NCBI RefSeq assembly: GCF_016785085.1
Contig: NZ_JAENHO010000004.1
Span: 558,001 to 622,000, forward strand
Direction of reading: 5' to 3'
DNA length: 64,000 nt
Source: Paractinoplanes lichenicola
Lineage (GTDB): Bacteria > Actinomycetota > Actinomycetes > Mycobacteriales > Micromonosporaceae
The notes beneath the pieces are model-generated. The model had not been told where the DNA came from, did no database searches, and saw only the letters and a list, made by a program, of their open reading frames with translations. Every line of letters starts with the position of its first letter. The first letter of the stretch is position 1. Position numbers and translations under genes: made by a program. Positions 8,365-16,290 of this stretch are shown here, piece by piece.

Positions 8365-10589
8365 CGCGAAGTCCCGTCGTCAGAAGAGGGTTGCAAGGCG
8401 GTGGTCAGGTCGCGCAGGACGCTGCGCAGGTGCTGCACCCGGGCGGTGGCCAGGGCCGGGCCGCTGAGCTCGTCGGGCCACAGCTGGTCGCGGAACGCCT
8501 CGGCCAGCCGGCGGAACTCGGCCTCCGACTTGGCCGAGCGGATGAACTGGTCCTCGAACTGCTCGGCGAAGGCCAGCAGCACCTGGGCCGTGATGGCCGG
8601 CTCCTGCTCCAGCGTCTTCGCGGCCCCGTGCGCGGCCTCGCGGGCCAGGTGCGAGATGTGGGTGAACAGCGTCCCGGCGCCCTCGTCGTTGTGGGGCACC
8701 GCGGGCGGCTGGCTGCGTTCGGAGCGCAGCAGCGACAACGCCGTACGCATCCTCGGCATCACCCGGGTGCGGTAGTCGAGCCGGACGTCGAGCACGTGGT
8801 CGACCGCCTCGGCCAGCACCGGGCACGGGTCGGGGGCCTCCCGCAGCCGCACCGCGAGATCGGCCAGCGCCTGCCGGGGGCCGCCGTCGGCCGGGGGCAC
8901 CAGCCGGGCCCCGAGCGCCTCGGCCAGGCCCGCCCAGAACTCCTCGCGGCGCCGCTCGAGCAGGTCGTCGATGGCGCCGAAGCGTCGCGCGATCTCCACC
9001 CGTACGGCGTTGAGCTCGCGCACGGTGAACGGGCTGGGGGAGTCGTCGACCCGCATGTCCGACACCGCCCGCTGCCGCCAGGCCGGCTCGCCCTCGCCGA
9101 AGCCGTCGACGATCCAGTCCCGTACGTCGTCGCGCAGTTGCTGGGCCCGGTCGTAGAACTCCTTGTCCTCGTAGGAGTCGGCGGCCTTCTCCTCCAGGCC
9201 GGCGATCCATTCCTGCACCGTGCCGGCCATCTGCTGCTGCAGCCCCTTGGCCCGGGCCAGCAGCAGGTCGACCGTGGTCGGGGTGAGCACCGAGCGCAGC
9301 GTGGCCAGCAGGTCGGCGGCCACCGCGCCCAGGTGCTCGCGGGTGGCCGTGCCGAGCGTGAGGGCGTGCTCGATGACCGCGGTGTCCATCCGGGGCAGCG
9401 CGGTGGCCAGGTGGGCCAGCACCGGCCCGAGCACGTCGGCCTGCACGGTCTCGGGGCTCTTGACGTCGGCCACGATGACCGGGAAGGCGGCCTCGCGGGC
9501 GTTCTCGTTGACACCGTCGCGGATCGCCGAGAGCAGCGCGTCCACGTTTTCCTGGGGCAGGCCGCCGCTGTTGACCAGGATGGCGGCGAAGTCGCGGACC
9601 GGGGCGGCCCCGGCGGCCTGGCAGATCAGGCCCAGCCCGGCGGCGTCGTGGCTGTCCCAGTAGGCGTTCACGCCGTCCGGGCGCTTGACGTTGAGCACGA
9701 AGTCGACGTCGTTCTCGAGCCCGGCGATGTGGTGGCGCTCGGCGTTGGGCATGCTCTCGCCCAGGCCGGGCAGGTCGATCAGGCCCAGGTCCTCGACCGT
9801 CGCGGTGGGGAACCGCGTGGTGATGCGGGCGTCGCGCACGGCCAGGTAGCGGCGGTCGGGGCGGGGGTCGTCGATGCCCGGGTAGGCCACCCAGGCCCGC
9901 AGGTCAGCGAACTCGATGACCCGGGTCTGACCGTTGAGGAACTGCCGGTACGTCTCCGTCGAGTTCTGCATCTCGCGCAGCCGCACCAGCATCGGCCCGA
10001 GCCGGGTCTGCTCGGCGGCCGGCAGGTCGAGGTCTTCCTTGTGGGCCGGGTAGTCGTGCGCGACGAACGCGGCGATCGTCTCGGGCGGCGGGCCGAGCCG
10101 CAGCTCCTCGTGATAGCCGGCCAGCACCTCGGCGCAGAACGAGGCCTCGGTGTGCATCGTCAGCACGGCCTCGCGGCGCTCGGCGGAGTGGAAGATGCGG
10201 CTGCGCACGGCGGTCACCGGCACGCCGGCCCCGGCCGGGATCTGGTCGTCGCCGAGCCCGGTCAGCGACTGCAGCAGCGTGCTCTTGCCGTTGCGGGCGC
10301 GACCGCTGACCCCGATGTTCATCGTGTGCCGGCCGACCCGGGCCCGGACGGCGGCCAGCGCGGCCAGCACCTCGCTGACCCGCTGCCGCAGCGCGGGCAC
10401 GTCGACGGTGTTCAGCCCCAGCGCGGCCAGGCTCTCGTCCTGCGCCGCGCCGACGGCGTCGATCGCCTGACCCAGCCGGACGAGGAGCTGCTGGGTCTGC
10501 TCCCACCGCAGGATCTCGTCGTCGACCGCGGGCAGCAGCCGCCTGCGGTTGTCCAGCACCTCGGCTATCCGCCTGCTCGTGTCGCTCAT
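8361..10589 (-). CDS. Dynamin-like large GTPase, first gene of the dual-GTPase module
   Basis: 742 residues. A helical region of about 85 residues precedes the GTPase core: P-loop GVSGRARNGKST at 93-104, a switch-like segment IPAGAGVPVTAV at 117-128, and G3 DLPGLGE at 272-278. The NKxD motif is not obvious. The C-terminal half is long alpha-helix with QLRDDVRDWIVDGFGEGEP and a 100-residue helical tail. There are no membrane segments, unlike the sporulation dynamins DynA/DynB and mycobacterial IniA/IniC, which are the nearest functional analogies. It overlaps the next gene by four bases (8361-8364). The ATG lies 44 bases after the acyltransferase stop, with no hairpin between. A role in membrane remodelling or conflict signalling is inference. 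Confidence 0.8.
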   Translation of the reverse strand: MSDTSRRIAEVLDNRRRLLPAVDDEILRWEQTQQLLVRLGQAIDAVGAAQDESLAALGLNTVDVPALRQRVSEVLAALAAVRARVGRHTMNIGVSGRARNGKSTLLQSLTGLGDDQIPAGAGVPVTAVRSRIFHSAERREAVLTMHTEASFCAEVLAGYHEELRLGPPPETIAAFVAHDYPAHKEDLDLPAAEQTRLGPMLVRLREMQNSTETYRQFLNGQTRVIEFADLRAWVAYPGIDDPRPDRRYLAVRDARITTRFPTATVEDLGLIDLPGLGESMPNAERHHIAGLENDVDFVLNVKRPDGVNAYWDSHDAAGLGLICQAAGAAPVRDFAAILVNSGGLPQENVDALLSAIRDGVNENAREAAFPVIVADVKSPETVQADVLGPVLAHLATALPRMDTAVIEHALTLGTATREHLGAVAADLLATLRSVLTPTTVDLLLARAKGLQQQMAGTVQEWIAGLEEKAADSYEDKEFYDRAQQLRDDVRDWIVDGFGEGEPAWRQRAVSDMRVDDSPSPFTVRELNAVRVEIARRFGAIDDLLERRREEFWAGLAEALGARLVPPADGGPRQALADLAVRLREAPDPCPVLAEAVDHVLDVRLDYRTRVMPRMRTALSLLRSERSQPPAVPHNDEGAGTLFTHISHLAREAAHGAAKTLEQEPAITAQVLLAFAEQFEDQFIRSAKSEAEFRRLAEAFRDQLWPDELSGPALATARVQHLRSVLRDLTTALQPSSDDGTSR

Positions 10590-10633
10590 CAGCCCTCTTC
10601 CATGTCGGACGGAGACACAGACCAGGCGCGACG

Positions 10634-11806
10634 CTACGGACGATTGAGCCGGACCAAAATCGGCTTTGTGACGACCCGTTCCGGCTGATCGTCGGCGAAC
10701 GCGGCTTGAGCTGGGACGCTCGGGGTGCGTACGGGAGGGGCTGTCTTTGATCTGTCAGCCGGTGGGGTCAGCACGAGGTCGCGCAGGCGGCGGCCCAGCG
10801 GACGCTCGACCCAGCGGTGGACCAGCCAGGCCAGGCCCAGCATGAGCAGGGTCGTCACCGTGATCATGACCCAGACCGGCGCCGTGAGCCGCTCGTACGC
10901 GGCCCGGATGACGGTGTGCCCGATCCGCGAGTGCAGCAGATAGAGCGGGTAGGTGAGCGCGCCGGCGACGGTGAGCCAGCGCCACTGGATGCGGTCGGTG
11001 TAACCCAGCGCGACCAGCAGCAGCACCGCGTACGAGAGGGTGATGATGACGAAGCCGGGCCAGGGCGGAACCTTGGGGCCGAGGTCGTGCATCCGGTCGT
11101 TCACCCGGGCCAGGCAGACCAGCCAGGCCAGCCCGGTGATGCCGAACAGCAGCGGGGCCGGGCCGAACCGGTGGATCAGGTAGAGCGCGATGCCGCCGAT
11201 GAAATACGGCGCGTAGTCGCTGATCACCAGTGCGTTCAGGGCCGGGCTGCCCAGTGAGGGCGCGAACACGGCCGCGGTCATCCACACGGCACACAGCAGC
11301 ACGGCCCGACGGTAGGTCAGCCCGCCGCGGGCCAGCACGATCGCCATGATCAGATAAAACTTGAGCTCGACGAACAGGGTCCAGTAGACGCCGTCGACCG
11401 GGTCGTGCCCGAGCGGCTGTTGCAGCATCGTCAGGTTGATCGCGAGGTCGAGCACGCTGGGCCGGCCGCCGTCGGTGACACCGCCGGTGAGCGGGAAGAT
11501 CATGGCTACGACGCCGGTCAGGATCACCGCCGCCCAGTAGGCCGGGAACAGCCGGCTGACCCGCGAGGCGAAGAACTGCCCGAGCGTGCGGCCCCAGCTG
11601 CTCATGCAGATGACGAACCCGCTGATCAGGAAGAACAGCTCGACGCCGAGGAGACCGTAGATGGTGACGTGCACGGTGCTCGGCAGGAAATGCTCGGGCA
11701 GCCGGACGCCGTCGATGCGCCACGCGACGGTGTAGTGGAACGCCAGCACGGCCAGGGCGGCGATCAGGCGAAGGCCGTCGATCGCGGCCAGGCGGGGACG
11801 GCTCAT
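10634..11806 (-). CDS. Acyltransferase 3 family membrane protein (OafA/YrhL type)
   Basis: 390 residues with about ten membrane helices. The family hallmark is the N-terminal stretch IDGLRLIAALAVLAFHY (residues 9-25) with the catalytic-type His, followed by LLGVELFFLISGFVICMS and ASRVSRLFPAYWAAV, a textbook acyltransferase 3 pattern. These enzymes O-acylate cell-surface sugars, peptidoglycan, lipids or natural products from cytoplasmic acyl-CoA. The C-terminus continues about 45 residues past the last helix (WLVHRWVERPLGRRLRDL) as a basic tail. Its ATG overlaps the anti-sigma-like gene stop by four bases, so it is likely expressed with the sigma factor. Confidence 0.88.
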   Translation of the reverse strand: MSRPRLAAIDGLRLIAALAVLAFHYTVAWRIDGVRLPEHFLPSTVHVTIYGLLGVELFFLISGFVICMSSWGRTLGQFFASRVSRLFPAYWAAVILTGVVAMIFPLTGGVTDGGRPSVLDLAINLTMLQQPLGHDPVDGVYWTLFVELKFYLIMAIVLARGGLTYRRAVLLCAVWMTAAVFAPSLGSPALNALVISDYAPYFIGGIALYLIHRFGPAPLLFGITGLAWLVCLARVNDRMHDLGPKVPPWPGFVIITLSYAVLLLVALGYTDRIQWRWLTVAGALTYPLYLLHSRIGHTVIRAAYERLTAPVWVMITVTTLLMLGLAWLVHRWVERPLGRRLRDLVLTPPADRSKTAPPVRTPSVPAQAAFADDQPERVVTKPILVRLNRP

Positions 11807-12372
11807 ATCTTCGTCAGTTTCAGCGCGTACGCGTCGAACTGGCCCACGCTGCTGAACAGGATGCGCACGGATCCGGCGCGGGGCATCGTCAGCTCGTATT
11901 CGCGGGCCTCGCCCGGGTCGGTGCAGTCGACGCTGCTCTGCTGGTCGACCGCGCCGTTGAGCAGGATCGTGAACGGCAGCGCGGTCGGCCCCGAGCAGCC
12001 CACCCGCAGCCGGTATCTGCCCTCGGTGGCCTCGATCCCGACGTCCTGGTCGAACGCGTCCATCACGTCGGCATGGCTGGCCCCGGGCACCAGGGCGGCG
12101 GCCACCTCGACCTTGTCGGCCCGGCCGGTCCAGGCCACGCCCGAAGCGGACGGGCTGACCGAGGACGCCGGCACGATGGTGTTCTGGTAGTCGTTGCGCT
12201 GGTCGACGATGAAGGCCCCGCCGCCCACGATGACGACGGCGGCCACGACCGACGCCCGTACGGTGGCCCGCCGGTGCACCGTGCGCCGGGCCGCCTCGGT
12301 GCCGGGCGCCTGCACCTGGGGCAGCGTCTTGGCCCGCAGGTCGTTGAAGAGCGGGGTCAGCGGGTCAGACAC
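11803..12372 (-). CDS. Single-pass membrane protein paired with the ECF sigma factor (probable anti-sigma or sensor)
   Basis: 189 residues. A cytoplasmic N-terminus of about 38 residues (MSDPLTPLFNDLRAKT) is followed by one membrane helix (ASVVAAVVIVGGGAFIV, about 40-56) and an extracytoplasmic domain of about 130 residues that looks all-beta, with two cysteines (near 125 and 150). It overlaps the sigma gene by eight bases. This arrangement is the usual one for a membrane anti-sigma factor of SigE-family ECF sigmas in Actinoplanes-like bacteria. I see no zinc-binding HxxxCxxC anti-sigma motif, so the anti-sigma role is inferred from position. Confidence 0.75.
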   Translation of the reverse strand: MSDPLTPLFNDLRAKTLPQVQAPGTEAARRTVHRRATVRASVVAAVVIVGGGAFIVDQRNDYQNTIVPASSVSPSASGVAWTGRADKVEVAAALVPGASHADVMDAFDQDVGIEATEGRYRLRVGCSGPTALPFTILLNGAVDQQSSVDCTDPGEAREYELTMPRAGSVRILFSSVGQFDAYALKLTKI

Positions 12373-12865
12373 GACGGGCCTCCGGCTGCAGCTGGCTGGC
12401 GAGAGCCGTACGACCGCGGTGCAGCCACGACTTGACGGTGCCGACGGCGACGTTCTCGCGCTCGGCGATCTCGTTGACGCTCAGGTCGCCGAGGTAGTGC
12501 AGGACCACCGCGCGGCGCTGGGCCGCGGGCAGCGTGGCCAGGGCCTCGACGAGCTCGATGCGGACCGTGTCGGGCCCGGCGACCTGCGGTTCCTGCGGGC
12601 GCTGGCGGCGCAGGAACGACAACGCCGTACGGGAGCGGCGCCAGCGGCTGACCGCCAGGTTCCACGCGACCCGGCGCACCCAGGCCACCGGGTCGTCGTA
12701 GCGCGACACCTTCGACCAGCGGCGCAGCGCTCGGCAGAACGCCTCCTGGACGACGTCCTGGGCCTCCTGCCGGTCACCGAAGTACGCGTACAACTGCACG
12801 GTCAGATCGGCGTACTGCGCGGCGTACACCGCGTCGAAGTCCGCGGGGGGATCGGCGGCCGGCAT
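12365..12865 (-). CDS. SigE-family ECF RNA polymerase sigma factor
   Basis: 166 residues from the chosen start. Region 2 is FDAVYAAQYADLTVQLYAYF with DRQEAQDVVQEAFCRALRRW; region 4 is LPAAQRRAVVLHYLGDLSVNEIAE followed by the helix-turn-helix VAVGTVKSWLHRGRTAL. The size and the short linker of about 35 residues fit ECF sigma factors of the SigE group. Longer ATG starts exist at 12910 and 12928. I prefer 12865 because AGGGGAG sits 11 bases upstream, whereas the 12910 start has no ribosome-binding site. It heads the minus-strand run of nine genes, with a membrane partner and an acyltransferase overlapping downstream. Confidence 0.88.
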   Translation of the reverse strand: MPAADPPADFDAVYAAQYADLTVQLYAYFGDRQEAQDVVQEAFCRALRRWSKVSRYDDPVAWVRRVAWNLAVSRWRRSRTALSFLRRQRPQEPQVAGPDTVRIELVEALATLPAAQRRAVVLHYLGDLSVNEIAERENVAVGTVKSWLHRGRTALASQLQPEARRV

Positions 12866-13019
12866 CGTCGTAGAAGCTCCCCTCGGAGGACCCTCCGCGG
12901 TGGTGGTCATGGGGACTACACGCGGCACCGCCGATCAAGGTTGCACCCTATTTTTGCCCTTCTACCGCCGGTTGCTTCCCGAACACCGTGTATTCACCTC
13001 CATCAAAACCCTCTAGCGT

Positions 13020-13031
13020 GAGAGCGCTCTC
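13020..13031. promoter_or_regulatory. LacI-family-type operator upstream of the GH81 glucanase
   Basis: Perfect 12-bp palindrome GAGAGCGCTCTC, within TGAGAGCGCTCTCC, 32 bases upstream of the glucanase ATG. The CG-centred dyad with GAG/CTC arms is the classic form bound by LacI-family sugar regulators of actinobacteria (compare the CebR/CelR box TGGGAGCGCTCCCA). Repression relieved by a beta-glucan oligosaccharide would be the expected logic. No LacI-family gene lies in this window. Confidence 0.7.
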
Positions 13032-13062
13032 CCCGTTCCCCCCAGACTCGGAGTCCATCCTC

Positions 13063-15693
13063 ATGCCATCCCGACGAAGAATCGTCTCCGCCCTGGCCGC
13101 GGCCGCGCTCGCGGTCGGATCAGGAGTGCTCGCCGTGACCTTGACCAGCACTGCCGAGGCCGCCACGGTCGGCGCCGGCAGCTACACCGAGACCCTCCCG
13201 GCCGGCGCCAAGCTGCCCACCGGCTGCGGCGCCATGTCGACCAACCCCCGCCAGTACGTCACCTCGAACGCCCCCGGCGGCGCGGTGCCGACCAACGACT
13301 GGTGGTCGTCGCTGCTGTTCAAGAAGGGCGACGACTGCAACTTCTCGCAGCCGCTGTTCGCCGGCCCGGCCTCCTACCGGCCCACCGCGAACGGCCTCGG
13401 CCTGTCGTACCAGACCGACGCGGCCATCAGCGGCAGCGCCACCGGCACGGGGGAGTACCACTACCCGTACGCGCAGCACATCGTGGTCGGCGTGGCCGGG
13501 CTCAACGCCCCGCGCGCGCTGGTCGACGGCTGGAGCGACTGGACCGTCACCCCCTCGTGGAGCGACGGCGCCCGCACGCTCAAGGCCACGATCGGGCACG
13601 GCCTGCCGCTGTCGTACTACCGCGTCACCGGCGGCGACGCCCAGCTCAGCATCGTCGGGCCGCCCACGGTCTGGCAGAACACGGGCGGGCGGATCGGCTT
13701 CTCGATCGGCGGGCACGACTACGTGGCGTACGGGCCCGCGGGGTCGACCTGGAGCCAGTCCGGCAACACCCTGCGCTCGAACCTGGGCGGCCAGGGCTAC
13801 TTCTCCGTCGCCGTGCTGCCCACACTGTCGAGCGCGAGCACGGCCGACAAGACCGCGCTGGCCGACCAGTTCGGGCAGTTCGCGCACAACCACGTCACCG
13901 GCACCCGGATGGCCTACAACTACAACCAGGCCAACGGCACGGTCACCACGACGTACAGCTTCACCACGCAGAACCTGGCGGGCGGCTCGGGCGGCACGGT
14001 CATCGCGCTCTACCCGCACCAGTGGCGCTACCTGACCGGATCAACCCCGCTTTCCCGTACGTACGTGTCCCCGCGCGGCGCCATGAAGGTGCTCACGGGT
14101 ACGCAGTTCCAGACGTCCATGCGCTACTCGGGTGTGCTGCCCGAGCTGCCCGCCGTGGGCGACTCGAGCGGGGCCGACCTATCCCAGATCACCACGCTGC
14201 TGAACAACGAGCTCGGCAACCCGGCCGACTTCAAGGGGAACGACACGTACTGGACCGGCAAGGGCCTGGGCCGGGCGGCCCGGATCGCCGAGATCGCCGA
14301 CCAGCTGAATCTGACGTCCGTACGGGATTCGGCGCTGAACGTCATCCGGACCCGGATCACCGACTGGTTCACCGCATCGGCCGGCAAGAACGAGCGGGTC
14401 TTCTACTACGACAAGAACTGGGGCACGCTGATCGGCTACCCCGCGTCGTACGCCTCCGACGAGGACCTCAACGACCACCACTTCCACTACGGCTACTTCA
14501 TCGCGGCCGCGGCCACCCTGGCCAAGTTCGACCCGGCGTGGGCGTCCAATTCCCGGTACGGCGGCATGGTCGACCTGCTGATCCGCGACGCCAACAACTA
14601 CGACCGCACCGACACCCGGTTCCCGTACCTGCGCGACTTCGACATCTACGCCGGGCACGACTGGGCCTCCGGGCACGGGGCGTTCGGCGCGGGCAACAAC
14701 CAGGAGTCGTCGTCGGAGGGCCAGAACTTCGCGAACGCGCTGATCCAGTGGGGTCAGGCCACCGGCAACAACGCCGTCCGCGACGCCGGCATCTGGATCC
14801 ACACCACGCAGGCCGCGGCGATCAACGAGTACTGGTTCGACGTGCGCAACGAGAACTTCCCGCAGAACTGGGGCCACAACTACACGGCCATCGTGTGGGG
14901 CTCGGGCGGGGCGTACGCGACCTGGTTCTCCGGCGAGCACGAGATGATCGTCGGCATCAACATGCTGCCGATCACGGGCGGGCAGCTCTACCTCGGCGAG
15001 TATCCGGCCGCGGTGCGTAACACGTACGCGGAAATGGTGCGGAACAAGGGCGGCGAGCCGACGATCTGGCGCGACATGCTCTGGCAGTACCTGGCCCTGG
15101 GCGACCCGGACGCGGCGATGTCGAAGTGGCGCGCGGCCGGCAACTACACGCCGGAGGAGGGCGAGAGCAAGGCCCACACGTTCCACTGGATCCGCAACCT
15201 GCAGGCGCTGGGCCAGGTGGACGCGACGGTCTCGGCCAACCACCCGCTGGCCAAGGTGTTCAGCAAGAACGGGGCCAAGACGTACGTGGCCTCGAACATC
15301 ACGAACAGTGCGCTTTCCGTGACGTTCACCGACGGCCGTACGTTGTCGGTGCCGGCGGGCAAGACCGTGGCCAGCGGGGCGCTCAACTGGACGGGCGGCA
15401 ACGCCACCGGCGGCGGCACGACCACCCAGCCGCCGACGACTCCGCCGACGACGACCCGACCGCCCACGACGCCCCCGACCACTCCGCCCACGACCACGCG
15501 GCCGCCGACCACCCCGCCGACGACGCCTCCCACGACCACCCCGCCGACCGGCACGGCGTGGGCGCCCAACACCCCGTACGCGATTGGGGCGGTCGTCACC
15601 TATAACGGCGCCCGCTACCGCTGCATCCAGGCCCACACCTCGCTGGTGGGCTGGGAGCCGGCGAACGTCCCGGCCCTCTGGTCGCGGATCTGA
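13063..15693 (+). CDS. Secreted endo-1,3-beta-glucanase, GH81, with C-terminal CBM5/12-type module
   Basis: 876 residues. Sec signal peptide: RRR then a hydrophobic core, with cleavage likely after STAEAA (residue about 34). The GH81 catalytic region spans roughly 45-750. It contains the near-invariant DHHFHYGY (about 471-478), whose Asp is the catalytic acid of the family, and the acidic motif NNQESSSEGQNFANA (about 545-559). A Thr/Pro linker of about 45 residues follows, built of PPTTPPTTTRP repeats. The last 45 residues, WAPNTPYAIGAVVTYNGARY to the LW near the end, match the chitin-binding CBM5/12 fold. The enzyme should hydrolyse laminarin or fungal cell-wall beta-1,3-glucan outside the cell. 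An upstream in-frame ATG at 12988 would bury the signal peptide, so 13063 is preferred. Confidence 0.93.
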   Translation: MPSRRRIVSALAAAALAVGSGVLAVTLTSTAEAATVGAGSYTETLPAGAKLPTGCGAMSTNPRQYVTSNAPGGAVPTNDWWSSLLFKKGDDCNFSQPLFAGPASYRPTANGLGLSYQTDAAISGSATGTGEYHYPYAQHIVVGVAGLNAPRALVDGWSDWTVTPSWSDGARTLKATIGHGLPLSYYRVTGGDAQLSIVGPPTVWQNTGGRIGFSIGGHDYVAYGPAGSTWSQSGNTLRSNLGGQGYFSVAVLPTLSSASTADKTALADQFGQFAHNHVTGTRMAYNYNQANGTVTTTYSFTTQNLAGGSGGTVIALYPHQWRYLTGSTPLSRTYVSPRGAMKVLTGTQFQTSMRYSGVLPELPAVGDSSGADLSQITTLLNNELGNPADFKGNDTYWTGKGLGRAARIAEIADQLNLTSVRDSALNVIRTRITDWFTASAGKNERVFYYDKNWGTLIGYPASYASDEDLNDHHFHYGYFIAAAATLAKFDPAWASNSRYGGMVDLLIRDANNYDRTDTRFPYLRDFDIYAGHDWASGHGAFGAGNNQESSSEGQNFANALIQWGQATGNNAVRDAGIWIHTTQAAAINEYWFDVRNENFPQNWGHNYTAIVWGSGGAYATWFSGEHEMIVGINMLPITGGQLYLGEYPAAVRNTYAEMVRNKGGEPTIWRDMLWQYLALGDPDAAMSKWRAAGNYTPEEGESKAHTFHWIRNLQALGQVDATVSANHPLAKVFSKNGAKTYVASNITNSALSVTFTDGRTLSVPAGKTVASGALNWTGGNATGGGTTTQPPTTPPTTTRPPTTPPTTPPTTTRPPTTPPTTPPTTTPPTGTAWAPNTPYAIGAVVTYNGARYRCIQAHTSLVGWEPANVPALWSRI

Positions 15694-15709
15694 GCAGTCC
15701 CGGCCGTCG

Positions 15710-16102
15710 TCATCCCTGGCTGACCATGATGCAGAACGGGTGCCCGGCCGGGTCGGCGAAGACGTAGAGCGGCTCATCGGCATCGCCGGTGCGGTCGAGG
15801 AGCACGGAAGCCCCCAGTTCCTCGGCCCGCCGGCGCTGCCGTTCCAGTTCCTCGACCGTCGCCACCCGGAAGTCCAGATGCATCTGCGCCGACACGTCGT
15901 GCTTCGGCCACGTGGGCCGGGTCAGCGTCGGCACCCGCTGAATCGCGAACACCCGGCGGCCGTCCCCGTCGAGCAGCACCAGCCAGTCGTCCTCGTCGCC
16001 CTCGCGATACTTGAGCCCCAGCAGCTGCCGATAGAACTCGGCCAGGGTCCTGCTGTCGGTCGCATCGATCACGGTGTGCATCAACACGGGATAGTCGGAC
16101 AT
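15710..16102 (-). CDS. VOC-superfamily (glyoxalase/bleomycin-resistance fold) protein
   Basis: 130 residues forming a single vicinal-oxygen-chelate domain. It starts with HTVIDATDSRTLAEFYRQLLG, the beta-alpha pattern of the fold, has the mid-domain strand QMHLDFRVATVEELERQ, and ends with VFADPAGHPFCIM, the usual DPxGHPF signature. These proteins bind a metal or small ligand and may act as isomerases, dioxygenases or drug-binding resistance proteins; the substrate cannot be read. It converges with the GH81 gene, 16 bases between stops. Confidence 0.85.
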   Translation of the reverse strand: MSDYPVLMHTVIDATDSRTLAEFYRQLLGLKYREGDEDDWLVLLDGDGRRVFAIQRVPTLTRPTWPKHDVSAQMHLDFRVATVEELERQRRRAEELGASVLLDRTGDADEPLYVFADPAGHPFCIMVSQG

Positions 16103-16290
16103 CGCCGCCGCCTCCTAGGGTCTGCTACGGTCACCCTAGGCGTGGCCCACCGCCCAACCTCCCCGACCGTCCCGCGCTCGGTCTCGTACGGAGGCAAAGG
16201 GACTTCTGAGTCTCGGGTCGCTGTCACTGTTCGCTGGTTCCGGACGTCCTGGTCGCGCGGGGATCGACGCACGGGACAAGCGGAGGGCCC

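Noticed and set aside
8391..10688. 765-codon open frame antisense to the dynamin-like GTPase
   Set aside because: Low-complexity sequence rich in His, Arg, Gln and Gly, with no domain; it is the GC-rich shadow of the real gene.
12988..13062. Earlier ATG for the glucanase
   Set aside because: It would place 25 residues before the signal peptide and lies upstream of the operator palindrome.
15418..15555. Thr/Pro repeat in the glucanase as a mobile or regulatory repeat
   Set aside because: It is an ordinary secreted-enzyme linker between catalytic and binding domains.
14179..15783. Long antisense frame over the GH81 gene
   Set aside because: Arg/Gly/Val-rich shadow with no recognisable domain, while the sense strand has clear GH81 motifs.
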